Assembly (NCBI RefSeq): GCF_002860325.1
Contig: NZ_PKOJ01000008.1
Coordinates: 62,001 to 126,000 of the forward strand
Direction of reading: 5' to 3'
Length of the DNA: 64,000 nucleotides
From: Neptunicoccus cionae
GTDB taxonomy: Bacteria; Pseudomonadota; Alphaproteobacteria; Rhodobacterales; Rhodobacteraceae
Part shown: positions 28,158 through 38,583 of the stretch, in pieces
Layout of the letters: every line of letters begins with the position of its first letter
How positions within the stretch are numbered: the first letter of the stretch is position 1
Notes under the pieces: model-generated
What the model saw: only the letters and a program-made list of their open reading frames with translations
Databases searched by the model: none
Told to the model about the DNA's origin: nothing
Position numbers and translations under genes: made by a program

Positions 28158-28189
28158 GAGTATTTCTGGAACATTGAAGCGGGCCGGAG
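28158..28189. repeat. Short dispersed intergenic repeat, copy 1
   Basis: The core TATTTCTGGAACATTGAA starts at 28161, five to ten bases after the protease stop codon, and is followed by a GGGCCGGAG tail. A near-identical element lies at 47916-47943, also just after a stop codon. The gap before the convergent holC gene is filled entirely by this element. Confidence 0.6.
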
Positions 28190-28657
28190 TTAGCTTCCCG
28201 CTTTTTCTGCCTTCTTGGTCCAGCGTCCGTCTTCCTGTGCCCAGTATTGCGCCGCGATCCCCGCGGCGGTGAGGGTTTTCCAATCTTCCCGCGCGGCGGT
28301 CAGTTCATCGGAATTATTGCCATCAAACATCAGGCAGACGCGGGCATAGCGGGCGACTTCTTCGGGGGTGGTTTTTGCCCCGTCTGTCAGCAACAAGATT
28401 TCGGCGTTGTTGGGGTTATCATCAGACAGCGTCAGCAGGATCGGCTGTTCTGCGTCATGGGGGCCGCCAGCAATGCCGTGGGGCAGAAAGGCGTCCTCAC
28501 GGTATTGCCAGAGTGCGGCATCCAGTTGGTTCAGCTTGCTATCCTCCCTGCCCCGCACCAGTGCGCGCCAGGGTTTGGCACGCACTTTTTCCAGCAGGTC
28601 AGGCAGCGCCTGTTCCAGCCGGGATCGAGTCAGGTGATAGAAGAAAACCTCAGCCAT
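28190..28657 (-). CDS. holC: DNA polymerase III subunit chi
   Basis: Chi links the clamp loader to single-strand binding protein. The 155-residue protein begins AEVFFYHLTRSRLEQALPDLLEK, the classical HolC N-terminus, with DAALWQYREDAFLPHG near residue 44 and ILLLTDG near 84. I chose the ATG at 28657, which sits inside the end of pepA (8-base overlap); an ATG 24 bases upstream is less likely. Confidence 0.92.
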   Translation of the reverse strand: MAEVFFYHLTRSRLEQALPDLLEKVRAKPWRALVRGREDSKLNQLDAALWQYREDAFLPHGIAGGPHDAEQPILLTLSDDNPNNAEILLLTDGAKTTPEEVARYARVCLMFDGNNSDELTAAREDWKTLTAAGIAAQYWAQEDGRWTKKAEKAGS

Positions 28658-30125
28658 CGACCTGTTCGTAGTTATCGGCAATCAGACGGTCGAGCGCGCG
28701 AACGCCCCAGCCTGTTGCACCCGCAGGGGCAAGGTCCGTGGCGGACTTGACCGAGGCCACACCGGCAATATCGAGGTGAATCCACGGCATATCCGGTTCT
28801 ACAAAACGTTGCAGGAACTGTCCTGCAGTGATGGAACCTGCCGCACGGCCGCCGGTGTTTTTGATGTCGGCAATGCGGGATTTGATCAACTGGTCATAGG
28901 CATCGCCGAGCGGCATCCGCCAAGCGCCTTCGGATTCGGCCTTGGCGGCTTTGAGGAAGCGGTTGCACAAATCGTCGTTGTTGGAAAACACACCCGCGTT
29001 TTCATGTCCAAGCCCGATGATAATCGCACCGGTCAGCGTGGCGAGGTTGATCATCCCCACAGGCTCGTATGTTTTTTGCGCGTACCAGAGTACATCTGCC
29101 AAAACCAGACGCCCTTCGGCATCGGTGTTGATCACTTCGATGGTGTCGCCTTTCATGGAGGTCACAACGTCACCCGGACGTTGCGCCTTGCCGTCGGGCA
29201 TGTTCTCGACCAACCCGACAAGACCGACAACATTGGCTTTCGCCTTGCGCAGCGCCAGCGTTTTCATCACGCCCGCCACAACGCCCGCGCCACCCATGTC
29301 CATGGTCATGTCTTCCATGCCGGCAGCCGGTTTCAGGCTGATCCCGCCGGTGTCAAAGACAACGCCCTTGCCCACCAGCGCGAAAGGTTTTTCATCCCCG
29401 CCGCCGGTCCATTCCATAACCACCAGCTTCGACGGGCTGACAGAACCAAGCCCCACACCAAGCAGCGCATGCATTCCCAGCTTTTCCATGTCCGCTTCTT
29501 CCAGAACGGTCACTTTCAACCCGATTTCTTCCATTTCTGTCAGACGGTTGGCAAATTCCGTTGTCGTCAGGATATTGGCCGGTTCATTAACCAGATCGCG
29601 GGTCATGAAGACCCCTTCATTGGCCGCCTGACGGGCTGCATAGGCCGATTTCGCTTCTTCTACGTTATTGGCCAGCACTGTCAGACCGCCCTGTTCGGTT
29701 TTCTCACCGGATTTGTGGTCGCTGAAATCGTAAGCGCGCAGCACATAGCCTTGCACCACGTCAATTGCCGCACGGTTTGCACCGGCCAGCAGCATGGCGT
29801 CGGATTTGCCAACGGCCTTTGCGGCATCGGCACCGGCCTTACGGGCCACTTCGGCATCTGCCTTGCGCCCGAGCTTTACGATCACGATCGCCTTGGCAGC
29901 AATATTCGCAGGATAGTCCATCACCTGAACCGCACCTGTCTTCATGTTTTCAAAGGCTTCTGATTCGGAGAACCGCGCCAGCACGCCTCTGGCCAGTTTG
30001 TTCACTCGCCGCGCCAGAGGGTCCAGCCCGCCTGCGGGCGTGAGAAAACATACAATTTTGCCCTCAAAGCTGTCGATCCGGTCCAGATCGGTTTCCACGA
30101 AGTCAGGAGAGATGGGAGAAGTCAT
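28650..30125 (-). CDS. pepA: Leucyl aminopeptidase (M17)
   Basis: This dimetal exopeptidase removes N-terminal residues; some members also bind DNA. The 491-residue protein has the M17 metal-binding motifs VGKGVVFDTGGISLKPAAGM near 250-270 and NTDAEGRLVLAD near 333-344, and the bicarbonate-site region. It is the first gene of the pepA-holC unit and diverges from lptF, an order conserved in many proteobacteria. Confidence 0.95.
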   Translation of the reverse strand: MTSPISPDFVETDLDRIDSFEGKIVCFLTPAGGLDPLARRVNKLARGVLARFSESEAFENMKTGAVQVMDYPANIAAKAIVIVKLGRKADAEVARKAGADAAKAVGKSDAMLLAGANRAAIDVVQGYVLRAYDFSDHKSGEKTEQGGLTVLANNVEEAKSAYAARQAANEGVFMTRDLVNEPANILTTTEFANRLTEMEEIGLKVTVLEEADMEKLGMHALLGVGLGSVSPSKLVVMEWTGGGDEKPFALVGKGVVFDTGGISLKPAAGMEDMTMDMGGAGVVAGVMKTLALRKAKANVVGLVGLVENMPDGKAQRPGDVVTSMKGDTIEVINTDAEGRLVLADVLWYAQKTYEPVGMINLATLTGAIIIGLGHENAGVFSNNDDLCNRFLKAAKAESEGAWRMPLGDAYDQLIKSRIADIKNTGGRAAGSITAGQFLQRFVEPDMPWIHLDIAGVASVKSATDLAPAGATGWGVRALDRLIADNYEQVDG

Positions 30126-30257
30126 TGAACGCCCTTTTCATTTTGCGTGTTTTCCCCCGATTTAACGTTTTTCAGCCGATTTGACCACCTGCGTCTGTTG
30201 CCTCCGAAAAAAATGCGTTAGGTCAGGTAGACTTGGAGAAACCAGAGGTCTGCAAAG

Positions 30258-31367
30258 GTGAAACGGATAGACAGGTATGTTCTGCGCCAGTTGTTGGGGC
30301 CGTTTCTGTTTTTCATGGTGATCTTTGGCGGCATTTTATGGCTGAACCAGGCGCTGCGCATTGTGGATGTCGTCATCAGCAACGGGCAATCGGGAGGCGT
30401 TTTTGCGGAACTTTCACTCTATCTTTTGCCCAAAGTTCTGGAAACTGTTGTCCCTGTCGCAGCATTTGCCTGTGCGATATACCTGACCAACCGATTGTAT
30501 TCGGAATCCGAACTGGTGGTGTTCATGGGCGTCGGCCACGGGCCGGCGAACACTACGACGCCGTTCTTTGCCTTTGGCCTTTTGTGTTTTCTTCTGATGA
30601 GCCTTCTAACACATATAGCAACACCCTGGTCCCTTTCGACCTTTCAGGACAGGCAATACGAAATCAGCAAGGAGTACCTGACGCAATTCATTGTGGCTGG
30701 CGAATTTGCAAGCCCTGCGGATGGGGTGACGATCTTTTTCGGAGAGACCACGCCAGAGGGAAACTTGCGGGATGTGCTGATCAATGACCGCCGCGACGAG
30801 ACCGTGATTGTGACCCACACAGCAGCCTCGGGACAGCTGATCTCTTCGGAAAACAAGCCGAAACTGGTGTTGTTTGAAGGATCAATCCAGCAGTTCGAAC
30901 CGGAAGCGCGCACCCTCAGCACCATCCAGTTTGACAGTCTGAGCTATGACCTCAGCCAGTTTGCCAAAACGGTCGGCGCCCGCAAGATTTCGGCGCGCGA
31001 ACAATATAGCTGGGACTTGCCGGATTCTGAAAATGGGGATGCGATGCTGGAATTTCATGATCGACTTGTGAAGTCCCTTCTCGCGATCATCGTACCCGTA
31101 CTCGGTGCGGTTGTCCTGCTCTCGGCGGGGTTCAGCCGGAGCGGTTTTTTCCTGCGCATTGCGCTAGGGGTGGTATTCATGGTTGCGATCAATTCCGCCC
31201 GTGGTGTGTTTCAGGGACTGGTTGAGGCCACACCGCAAGCTTGGCCCTTACTTTACGCGCCTGTGCTCGTCGCATTTCTGGCGGTGCTGTTTATGATCCG
31301 TATGGGTCAGGCGCCTTGGAAATCAGGGCTGCGTGGCCTTCTGTTCCCCAACAGAGGCCTGCCATGA
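30258..31367 (+). CDS. lptF: LPS export ABC permease LptF
   Basis: LptF is one of two inner-membrane permeases that extract LPS for transport by the Lpt bridge. The 369-residue protein has three N-terminal helices, a periplasmic beta-jellyroll (about 120-255), and three C-terminal helices. RIDRYVLRQLLGPFLFFMV opens the protein. The start is a GTG with AGAGG 10 bases upstream. It overlaps lptG in ATGA. It is divergent from pepA, with 132 bases between. Confidence 0.92.
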   Translation: MKRIDRYVLRQLLGPFLFFMVIFGGILWLNQALRIVDVVISNGQSGGVFAELSLYLLPKVLETVVPVAAFACAIYLTNRLYSESELVVFMGVGHGPANTTTPFFAFGLLCFLLMSLLTHIATPWSLSTFQDRQYEISKEYLTQFIVAGEFASPADGVTIFFGETTPEGNLRDVLINDRRDETVIVTHTAASGQLISSENKPKLVLFEGSIQQFEPEARTLSTIQFDSLSYDLSQFAKTVGARKISAREQYSWDLPDSENGDAMLEFHDRLVKSLLAIIVPVLGAVVLLSAGFSRSGFFLRIALGVVFMVAINSARGVFQGLVEATPQAWPLLYAPVLVAFLAVLFMIRMGQAPWKSGLRGLLFPNRGLP

Positions 31368-32464
31368 CCCTGTATTTCTATTTCGCAAAACGGTTTCTCG
31401 GGGCATTTGTCCGTGTTTTTGCGGTGCTGGCCTTGCTGATCTTTGTACTGGAGACCCTTGAAAACATTCGCGGGCTTTCAAAACACGGGGTGGATTTCGG
31501 GCAGGCAGCGTGGCTGGCAGCCTTCAGTTCTCCCGAGCTGGTTTTACAAGCGATGCCCATCATCGTGATGCTCGGCGGACTGACGTTTTGTGTCGGTCTG
31601 GCGCGTTCGAACGAATTTGTCGTAACCCGCGCTGTCGGGGTGTCAGCCCTGAAGGCGATGGTAGCCCCGTCCCTTAGCGCATTTGGATTGGGGCTTGCGG
31701 CGATGCTGGTGCTAAACCCTTTGTCAGCGTTTTTTGCGATCCAGCATGACAGTATTCGGGAAACTTACACAAACTCGAACACCAAAACGGTTTCCTTCAG
31801 CGAGGACGGCTTCTGGTTGCGTCAGAAAGATGCGGATGGCCACACAGTGATCCATGCCGAAAGTGCCAATTCGCGCGGTACCAGTCTGCGCGGGGCGACA
31901 GCACTGGAATTTGATGCAGAGGGGCAGCTTGTGTCCCGCCTCTATTCCCGTACCGCGATCCTGCGCGAGGGCGAGTGGGTCTTTACGAATGGTAAATACT
32001 GGCGCACGGACCGCACAACAGCCAACCCTGAAAGCACGTCTGAAGTTTTCGAGATCAAGCGGTTTCCAACCGACATCACACCGGAACAAATTCTGGAAGG
32101 ATACCCCAAACCGGAAGCTGTGCCTTTGTGGGACAAATGGCGTACCATCCGCGCAATCGGCGACGCCGGTTTTTCGACCCTGCCCCACCGTATACATCTG
32201 AATATGGAACTGGCGCGGCCCCTGATGCTTATGGCTATGATGATTATCGGCGCCGCATTCACCTTGCAAAATGCGCGAATGGGTAACCTCGGAGTCTCGG
32301 TGTTTATCGCGTTAATTTGTGGTTTTTCACTCTACTTCCTACAAAATCTTGCTATGACTCTGGGAGAAGCGGGGGAGATTCCCGTTTTCGCGGCGGCTTG
32401 GGCGCCTCCGCTTGCTGCTAACTTGTTTGCCGTGGGGTTGTTCCTCAGATTTGAGGACGGGTAA
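31364..32464 (+). CDS. lptG: LPS export ABC permease LptG
   Basis: LptG is the partner permease of LptF. With the start at 31364 the protein has 366 residues, with the same three-helix, jellyroll, three-helix arrangement; TLYFYFAKRFLGAFVRVF opens it and RPLMLMAMMIIGAAFTL lies in the second helix group. A longer in-frame start at 31241 would lie inside lptF and is rejected. lptD follows three bases after the stop. Confidence 0.93.
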   Translation: MTLYFYFAKRFLGAFVRVFAVLALLIFVLETLENIRGLSKHGVDFGQAAWLAAFSSPELVLQAMPIIVMLGGLTFCVGLARSNEFVVTRAVGVSALKAMVAPSLSAFGLGLAAMLVLNPLSAFFAIQHDSIRETYTNSNTKTVSFSEDGFWLRQKDADGHTVIHAESANSRGTSLRGATALEFDAEGQLVSRLYSRTAILREGEWVFTNGKYWRTDRTTANPESTSEVFEIKRFPTDITPEQILEGYPKPEAVPLWDKWRTIRAIGDAGFSTLPHRIHLNMELARPLMLMAMMIIGAAFTLQNARMGNLGVSVFIALICGFSLYFLQNLAMTLGEAGEIPVFAAAWAPPLAANLFAVGLFLRFEDG

Positions 32465-32467
32465 GTC

Positions 32468-34645
32468 ATGAAACGTTGGGCATTGCTGTTCCTTTTTGCC
32501 ACAAGCGCACCTCTTGCCCTCACGGGGGTTTCACCTGTGAAAGCGCAAACCGCAGAACCGCAAAATCTTTCATCGAGCGAAGAAACCCGTCCGATTTCTC
32601 TGATAGCCGACACTGTCAGTTTCGACCCTGCAACCGGCGTGCTGACCGCCTCCGGCAATGTGCAGGTGTTCCGCGGCACACAGGTGCTGGCGACCGACCG
32701 GTTGGTCTATGACCAGCGCAACCGCCATCTGTCAGTACCGGGCCGGATGACCCTGACCGACGGTAAGGACGTGATTACGCGTGCTGCCGGCGCTGAACTG
32801 GATACGGATCTGGAAAACGGGCTGATCGAAGGGGCGGAACTGTTAATCCAACAGCAGTTGCAGCTTGTCAGTGAGAGGATGCACCGACAGGATGGCGCGT
32901 TCAAAGTGCTCGACAAGGTCGTCGCGACAAGCTGTCAGGTCTGTTCGCAATATCCCGTTCCATTCTGGAAAATCCGCTCCCGTCGCGTGATACACGACGA
33001 AGAGGCCCGCCAGCTTTACTTTGAAAATGCCACACTGGATGTGATCGGGATACCGGTGGCCTATGTCCCGAACCTGCGCGTGCCGGAACCGGGCGTAAAC
33101 CGTGCCAAAGGGATGCTCGTTCCTAAATTTTCCAGTTCCAATACACTCGGCTACGGGATGGAAATTCCCTATTACTGGCCGCTTGGGGAACATGCGGATC
33201 TGACCGTGACCACTCAGGTCTATTCCAAGGGCGCTTTCCTCCTTAACCCCGAGTACCGGCGATATGTAAAGAGGGGCTATTTCGAAGTTGATTCCTACCT
33301 GACACTGGCCGACGATCTGGAAGACAACGACACCCGTTCGTCCCTGACGGCGACCGGATTGTTTCAGCTTCCCAACGAGATCGAACTGGAGTTCCAGATC
33401 GACGTAGCGTCTGACAATGACTTTCGCGACGATTACGGCATCGGAGAAGAGGACGAAGATCGCCTGACATCCTTTGTGACCCTGCGCCGTACCCGCAAGG
33501 ACTCCTTTGCCAGCGTAAGCGCGTCATACATTCAAAGCTTGCGCACGAATGAGATCGATCAGGAAATTCCGCTGGTATTTCCGGAAATTTACGGGCGCAA
33601 GACATGGCGTGATCCATGGTTCGGCGGCAAACTGGCCCTGACGGCGCAATCGGTTACCCTGCTGCGCGAAGACGACAGCAGGTTCGCGCGTGCCGGTCTG
33701 GTGGCAGAGTGGAGCAACGACTGGTACCTGCGCAACGGCCTGATCGTTTCGGCTTACGCCGGTGTTGCTGCCAGCACCTACCTGACCGAAAACATTACCG
33801 GTTTCAACGATGGCACCCTGTCTGAAACCATCCCCACCGCCGCCGTAGACCTGCGCTATCCGCTGTCCCGCCAGAACGGGAGTGTGACCCATGTCATCGA
33901 ACCGCGGGTGCAACTGGTCTGGTCCCCGAAAGACGCCCGCGCCAACCCGAATGAAGACAGCGTCCAGTTGAACTTTGAGGAAACCAACCTGTTTTCCTAC
34001 AACCGGTTTCCGGGCTTTGATGACTCAGAACGGGGTCTTCGTGCCAATGTCGGTGTTTCTTACACCCGATACAATCCCGAGGGTTGGTCCTACGGCCTGA
34101 CAGTGGGACGGGTTTACCGGCTTGAAGACCTGAACCAGTTTGGCACCGGCACAGGACTCGACGGGCGCCATTCGGACTACGTTAGTGCCGTTACCCTTTC
34201 CTATCAGGACCGTTTTGATTTCAGCAATCGCACCCTCTTTGACAGCGATTTCAGCGTTTCTAAAAACGAAGCAACACTGGCGATGGATTTTGACCGTCTT
34301 TCGACTGCGGCAACCTATATCTATCTGGAGCAGGATGTTGTCGCAGGTGCTTCCGATCGCAGCCACGAAGCTTCGCTCGAACTCAGCTATCGCCGGAATG
34401 ATTACTGGACCTACGCCGGTGAATGGCGGCAGAATCTGGAAACAGGCCACGCGACAAGCGGTGAATTTGGTGTGCGATACGAAAACGAATGCGTCGCAGT
34501 GAACCTTTCGCTCTCGCTTGAATACGATACGGATGATGCTGTAAGCACTACACGTGAGGTCGGCTTGACCGTGGAACTGGCCGGACTGGGCAATAAAAAG
34601 AGAAACACAAAATATGCACGCAGATGTGCAGCTTTAAGCGGGTAG
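32468..34645 (+). CDS. lptD: LPS assembly protein LptD
   Basis: LptD is the outer-membrane barrel that inserts LPS into the outer leaflet. The 725-residue protein has a signal peptide ending near residue 26, an N-terminal OstA-type beta-jellyroll (ADTVSFDPATGVLTASGNVQ region, about 40-150), and a large beta barrel. The C-terminal barrel region contains alternating aromatic strands. Cysteines are present near residues 156-159 (ATSCQVCSQYP) and at the end. surA follows after 14 bases. Confidence 0.93.
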   Translation: MKRWALLFLFATSAPLALTGVSPVKAQTAEPQNLSSSEETRPISLIADTVSFDPATGVLTASGNVQVFRGTQVLATDRLVYDQRNRHLSVPGRMTLTDGKDVITRAAGAELDTDLENGLIEGAELLIQQQLQLVSERMHRQDGAFKVLDKVVATSCQVCSQYPVPFWKIRSRRVIHDEEARQLYFENATLDVIGIPVAYVPNLRVPEPGVNRAKGMLVPKFSSSNTLGYGMEIPYYWPLGEHADLTVTTQVYSKGAFLLNPEYRRYVKRGYFEVDSYLTLADDLEDNDTRSSLTATGLFQLPNEIELEFQIDVASDNDFRDDYGIGEEDEDRLTSFVTLRRTRKDSFASVSASYIQSLRTNEIDQEIPLVFPEIYGRKTWRDPWFGGKLALTAQSVTLLREDDSRFARAGLVAEWSNDWYLRNGLIVSAYAGVAASTYLTENITGFNDGTLSETIPTAAVDLRYPLSRQNGSVTHVIEPRVQLVWSPKDARANPNEDSVQLNFEETNLFSYNRFPGFDDSERGLRANVGVSYTRYNPEGWSYGLTVGRVYRLEDLNQFGTGTGLDGRHSDYVSAVTLSYQDRFDFSNRTLFDSDFSVSKNEATLAMDFDRLSTAATYIYLEQDVVAGASDRSHEASLELSYRRNDYWTYAGEWRQNLETGHATSGEFGVRYENECVAVNLSLSLEYDTDDAVSTTREVGLTVELAGLGNKKRNTKYARRCAALSG

Positions 34646-34659
34646 TTCAGGTGGTAGAT

Positions 34660-35871
34660 ATGAAATCAGTGGCAATGGCTATAATGGCAGGTCTGATGGC
34701 GGTTGCTTCCCCTGCATCTGCACAAAGCAGCAACCCTTACGGCGTTGCCATCAGGGTAAATGACAGCGTTGTGACCAATTTTGAGATCAGCCAGCGTGTT
34801 CTATTGTTGCAGGCGTTCGGGACAACCGGCGATCTGCGCGAAATCGCCGAAGAGCAACTGATCGAGGATCGTCTGCGGTTGCAAGCCGCCAAACAGGCTG
34901 GCCTCAACGTGACCGATGAAGAAATCGAAGCCGGTGTCGACGAGTTTGCCGGTCGCGCCAATCTGACAGGCGAACAGCTTTACCAGTTCGTGGCCCAACG
35001 GGGCGCGGCGCGGGAAAGCATGCAGGATTTCGTGCGTGCCGGATTGTTGTGGCGTAATCTGGTTCAGGTCCGGTTCGCCGGACGTGCCAATGTAAGCGAC
35101 AGTGAAATCGATACCACGTTGAACCTGATCGCTGTGCGCCCCTCTCAGTCCATCCTGTTTTCGGAAATCCGTCTTCCCCTTAACCAGCAGACTGATGCGC
35201 AGACGCTGGAACTTGCTGACAACCTGTCAAAATCCATTCGCTCCGAAGCCGCCTTTGCAGCGGCAGCCCGCCGCTATTCCCGCGCACCCAGCCGTGCCCG
35301 CAGCGGCCGTCTCGACTGGTTGCCAGTTGCGCAACTGCCCGCAGCACTCGCAGGCCAGATCATGGCCTTGCAACCGGGCGAAGTGACAGCCCCTGTCACA
35401 CTTGGCGCAACTGTCGGTCTGTTCCAGTTGCGTGGCGTGCGCAACGATCCTCCGTCAGCCGATCAGGTGGTTTCTGTAAGCTATACGACGGTAGATATCC
35501 CCGGAGAACCCGGTTCAGAGCGTCTGCTGGCAGAGGCGACCGATCTGATCAATGACGTTGACACCTGCGACGACTTGCGGGCGCAATCCGAACGCTTTGC
35601 CGTGCCGGGATACACCGATCACAGCCAGACGGTTGGAACGGTTCCCGACCACATTGCCGTGACGCTGGCCGGGCTCGACCGGCATGAAGCCAGTTATTAC
35701 ACCAATACGGCGGGTACTCTGAGCGTTGTGATGCTTTGTGACCGGACCCGCGACCTGCCTGAAGGTACACGGGATAACATCCGCAACGGATTGTTCAACC
35801 AGCGTGTCAGCGCACTGGGTCAGGGGTATCTGCAAGAACTGAAAGGCGATGCTGTCATCGTTTACCCATGA
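34660..35871 (+). CDS. surA: Periplasmic chaperone/peptidyl-prolyl isomerase SurA
   Basis: SurA escorts unfolded outer-membrane proteins such as LptD to the BAM complex. With the start at 34660 it has 403 residues, a signal peptide cut after ASA near residue 22, and an N-terminal SurA chaperone segment (YGVAIRVNDSVVTNFEISQR). One parvulin-like domain follows at about 160-260 (ARRYSRAPSRARSGRLDWLP). E. coli SurA has two parvulin domains; only one is clear here. An upstream ATG at 34624 lies inside lptD and is not favoured. The stop overlaps pdxA. Confidence 0.88.
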   Translation: MKSVAMAIMAGLMAVASPASAQSSNPYGVAIRVNDSVVTNFEISQRVLLLQAFGTTGDLREIAEEQLIEDRLRLQAAKQAGLNVTDEEIEAGVDEFAGRANLTGEQLYQFVAQRGAARESMQDFVRAGLLWRNLVQVRFAGRANVSDSEIDTTLNLIAVRPSQSILFSEIRLPLNQQTDAQTLELADNLSKSIRSEAAFAAAARRYSRAPSRARSGRLDWLPVAQLPAALAGQIMALQPGEVTAPVTLGATVGLFQLRGVRNDPPSADQVVSVSYTTVDIPGEPGSERLLAEATDLINDVDTCDDLRAQSERFAVPGYTDHSQTVGTVPDHIAVTLAGLDRHEASYYTNTAGTLSVVMLCDRTRDLPEGTRDNIRNGLFNQRVSALGQGYLQELKGDAVIVYP

Positions 35872-36857
35872 CAGATCCACGATCCCGTCCCATTGCTCTG
35901 ACCAGCGGAGACCCTGCAGGAGTCGGGCCGGGAATCACACGCGCAGCATGGTCTGCGTTGAAGGAAGAACTGACCTTTTTTGTGATCGGCGATCCGCGTC
36001 ATTTCCCAGAAACCGTGGAAATTTCCGCCCCGTCCAAGGCCCGGGCCGCGATGGCCAGGGGTGTACCCCTGCTGCCTCTGGAATTCGCCGCTCCTGCGAC
36101 CGCCGGTCAACCGGACCACGCGAATGCAGCGGGCGTTATTGCCTCTATCGAACAGGCTGTTGCCTTTGCAAAAGACGGTACAGCCAGCGCCGTGTGTACC
36201 AACCCGATCAGCAAACAGGTCCTGATCGAAGGTGCGGGCTTTCCCCATCCGGGTCACACCGAATTTCTGGCTGAACTTGGCGGGGTGGAACGCTCTGTGA
36301 TGATGCTCACCGCGCCTGAACTGTCGGTGGTGCCGGTGACAATCCACATCCCGCTCGAACAGGTGAAACAGGCGCTGACCGCGGACCTTCTGGAAGACAC
36401 CATCCGCATCACCCGCGCCGCATTGGTACGGGATTTCGGCCTTGCCGCCCCGCGCATTGCCATTGCCGGACTGAACCCGCATGCAGGTGAAGGCGGCGTG
36501 ATGGGACGCGAGGAGATTACCCTAATCGAACCCGTTCTGCAAAAACTGCGGGCCGAAGGGATGGAAATCACTTCCCCCCTGCCTGCGGATACCATGTTTC
36601 ATCCGGCCGCCCGTGCCACCTATGATGTAGCGGTCTGCATGTATCACGATCAGGCCCTTATCCCGATCAAGACCCTGAACTTTTCGGCAGGCGTGAATGT
36701 GACACTCGGCCTGCCCTTCATCCGCACCTCCCCCGACCACGGCACGGCCTTCGGCATTGCCGGAAAGCAGGTTGCAGATGCCACTTCACTGATAGAGGCC
36801 CTGCGCCGTGCGCGCGACATGGCCAAAGCGAGGGCGCTTTATGACGCTGAGCATTGA
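35868..36857 (+). CDS. pdxA: 4-Hydroxythreonine-4-phosphate dehydrogenase
   Basis: PdxA oxidises 4-phosphohydroxy-threonine in the DXP-dependent route to vitamin B6. The 329-residue protein has [15 protein letters not shown] at residues 9-23, [15 protein letters not shown] near 125, [14 protein letters not shown] near 203, and [15 protein letters not shown] near 258-272, which hold the metal and phosphate ligands. It overlaps surA by 4 bases and rsmA by 17, so it is tightly coupled to both. Confidence 0.96.
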   Translation: MTDPRSRPIALTSGDPAGVGPGITRAAWSALKEELTFFVIGDPRHFPETVEISAPSKARAAMARGVPLLPLEFAAPATAGQPDHANAAGVIASIEQAVAFAKDGTASAVCTNPISKQVLIEGAGFPHPGHTEFLAELGGVERSVMMLTAPELSVVPVTIHIPLEQVKQALTADLLEDTIRITRAALVRDFGLAAPRIAIAGLNPHAGEGGVMGREEITLIEPVLQKLRAEGMEITSPLPADTMFHPAARATYDVAVCMYHDQALIPIKTLNFSAGVNVTLGLPFIRTSPDHGTAFGIAGKQVADATSLIEALRRARDMAKARALYDAEH

Positions 36858-37686
36858 CGGTCTTCCCCCTTTGCGGGAGGTGATCAACACCCATGAGTTA
36901 CGGGCCAAGAAATCCCTTGGCCAGAACTTTCTGCTGGACCTGAACCTGACGGCAAAAATCGCGCGGCAGGCGGGCAATCTGACCACCTGCGATGTGCTGG
37001 AGGTCGGCCCCGGTCCGGGCGGTCTGACCCGCGCGTTGTTGCTGGAAGGAGCGCGCAATGTGGTGGCGATTGAACAGGACCCCCGATGCCTGCCTGCGCT
37101 GGCCGAAGTGTCAGAGCATTACGACGGCAAGCTGACAGTGATTCAGGGCGATGCGCTGCAAATCAACCCGTGGGAGCATCTGACAGCCCCTGTACGGATC
37201 GTATCGAACCTGCCCTACAATGTGGGCACCGAACTGCTGACCCGCTGGCTGTCACCCGCCGAATGGCCACCCTACTGGCAGTCCCTGACGTTAATGTTCC
37301 AGAAAGAAGTCGCCCAGCGGATCGTGGCAAAACCCGGCAGCAAGACCTACGGCCGACTGTCAATCCTTGCGCAGTGGCGCACGGATGCAAAAATCGTGAT
37401 GGAATTGCCTCCGGAAGCGTTCACACCGCCCCCGAAGGTAACCTCATCCGTCGTGCATCTGGAGCGTCTGGAAGAACCGCGCTATCCCGCTGATCCGGTG
37501 TGGCTGTCCCGCACAGTGGCCAAAGCCTTCGGTCAGCGCCGCAAAATGCTGCGCGCCAGCCTGAAGGGGCTGGCACCGGATCTGGAAGACAGGATTGTTG
37601 CTGCGGGAATCAAACCGACGCAACGGGCCGAAGAAATCGACCTCGCCGGATTTTGCGCCCTTAGCGAACAGCTTCGGGCGCAATAA
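36841..37686 (+). CDS. rsmA: 16S rRNA (adenine1518-N6/adenine1519-N6)-dimethyltransferase
   Basis: RsmA (KsgA) dimethylates two adenines in helix 45 of 16S rRNA. The 281-residue protein has [13 protein letters not shown] at 21-33, the SAM loop [15 protein letters not shown] near 54-68, and the catalytic NLPYN near 124. I chose the ATG at 36841, within pdxA. It converges on the DUF4167 gene with a 4-base gap. Confidence 0.96.
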   Translation: MTLSIDGLPPLREVINTHELRAKKSLGQNFLLDLNLTAKIARQAGNLTTCDVLEVGPGPGGLTRALLLEGARNVVAIEQDPRCLPALAEVSEHYDGKLTVIQGDALQINPWEHLTAPVRIVSNLPYNVGTELLTRWLSPAEWPPYWQSLTLMFQKEVAQRIVAKPGSKTYGRLSILAQWRTDAKIVMELPPEAFTPPPKVTSSVVHLERLEEPRYPADPVWLSRTVAKAFGQRRKMLRASLKGLAPDLEDRIVAAGIKPTQRAEEIDLAGFCALSEQLRAQ

Positions 37687-37690
37687 AGCC

Positions 37691-38374
37691 TTACTCTGCG
37701 GCTTTGGTGTCTTCTGCTACAGCCGGTGCCGGCTCTGCAGGGGTTTCCGCAGCTTCCGCTGCCGGTTTCGCCTTCGGCTTTGCCGGTGCACGTTTGCGCG
37801 GAGCAGCTTTCTTTACAGGCTTGGCCGGTTTGCTTTCCGGTGTTTCAACCAGATTGCTGTCGTCTTCCTGTCCCGGAAACAGGTCATCGCTTTGCGGAAT
37901 GGAAGGCTGTTCGCCTGACGGATCAACAGCCGCCGGTGCGGGTGCGTTGTTTCCGCTACCGTTGGCATTGGCGTTCTGGGCAGGTTTCTTTTCCTGCTGC
38001 TGTCCGTTGTTCTGGTTATTCTGCTGGTTAGAGCCCTGATTCTGGCCACCAGCCTGATTGTTATTGTTGTTGTTCTGCTGGTTCTGACGCTGCGCTTCTT
38101 GCTGTTCGCGGCGTTGATCCATTTCCTTTTGAGCCTCACCCAGTAGGCGAACATAATGTTCGGCGTGTTGCAGGAAGTTTTCAGCTGCTACACGGTCACC
38201 GGACAATTGGGCATCGCGGGACAGGGTCTGATATTTCTCGATAATCTGCTGGGGCGTGCCGCGCACCTTACCGTCGGGGCCGGAACTGTCGAACACCCGA
38301 TTAACCACATTCCCGAGATTGGAACGGTTGGAACGGTTCTTGTTGCGCGAGCGCGATTTGCTAGAAGATCTCAT
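37691..38374 (-). CDS. DUF4167 domain protein with low-complexity tail
   Basis: The 227-residue protein has a basic N-terminus (SRSRNKNRSNRS) and then the DUF4167 core at about residues 20-75 (GTPQQIIEKYQTLSRDAQLS and AENFLQHAEHYVR). A Gln/Asn-rich tract (about 85-130) and an Ala/Pro/Lys/Glu-rich tail follow. The family is restricted mainly to alphaproteobacteria, with no proven function; the basic start and disorder suggest nucleic-acid binding (inference). It lies downstream of prfA-prmC on the same strand with a 209-base gap. Confidence 0.85.
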   Translation of the reverse strand: MRSSSKSRSRNKNRSNRSNLGNVVNRVFDSSGPDGKVRGTPQQIIEKYQTLSRDAQLSGDRVAAENFLQHAEHYVRLLGEAQKEMDQRREQQEAQRQNQQNNNNNNQAGGQNQGSNQQNNQNNGQQQEKKPAQNANANGSGNNAPAPAAVDPSGEQPSIPQSDDLFPGQEDDSNLVETPESKPAKPVKKAAPRKRAPAKPKAKPAAEAAETPAEPAPAVAEDTKAAE

Positions 38375-38583
38375 ATGATCCGAGTACCTTTTTCGTCTTT
38401 GATTTTGAGCAGTCTTCGTAAAGACCTAAAGTCCAGATGCCTATTTGGATGCTAGGGGATGAGAACCGACCGGTTCCATCATCCGATAGGCCAAAGTACA
38501 ATGGCTAAGGTTCCCATGACAAGCGAAAATGCGGTGAAATCGGGCGCTTGAGCATTATTTTTGCCCTTTTCGCCGGTTTTCGC

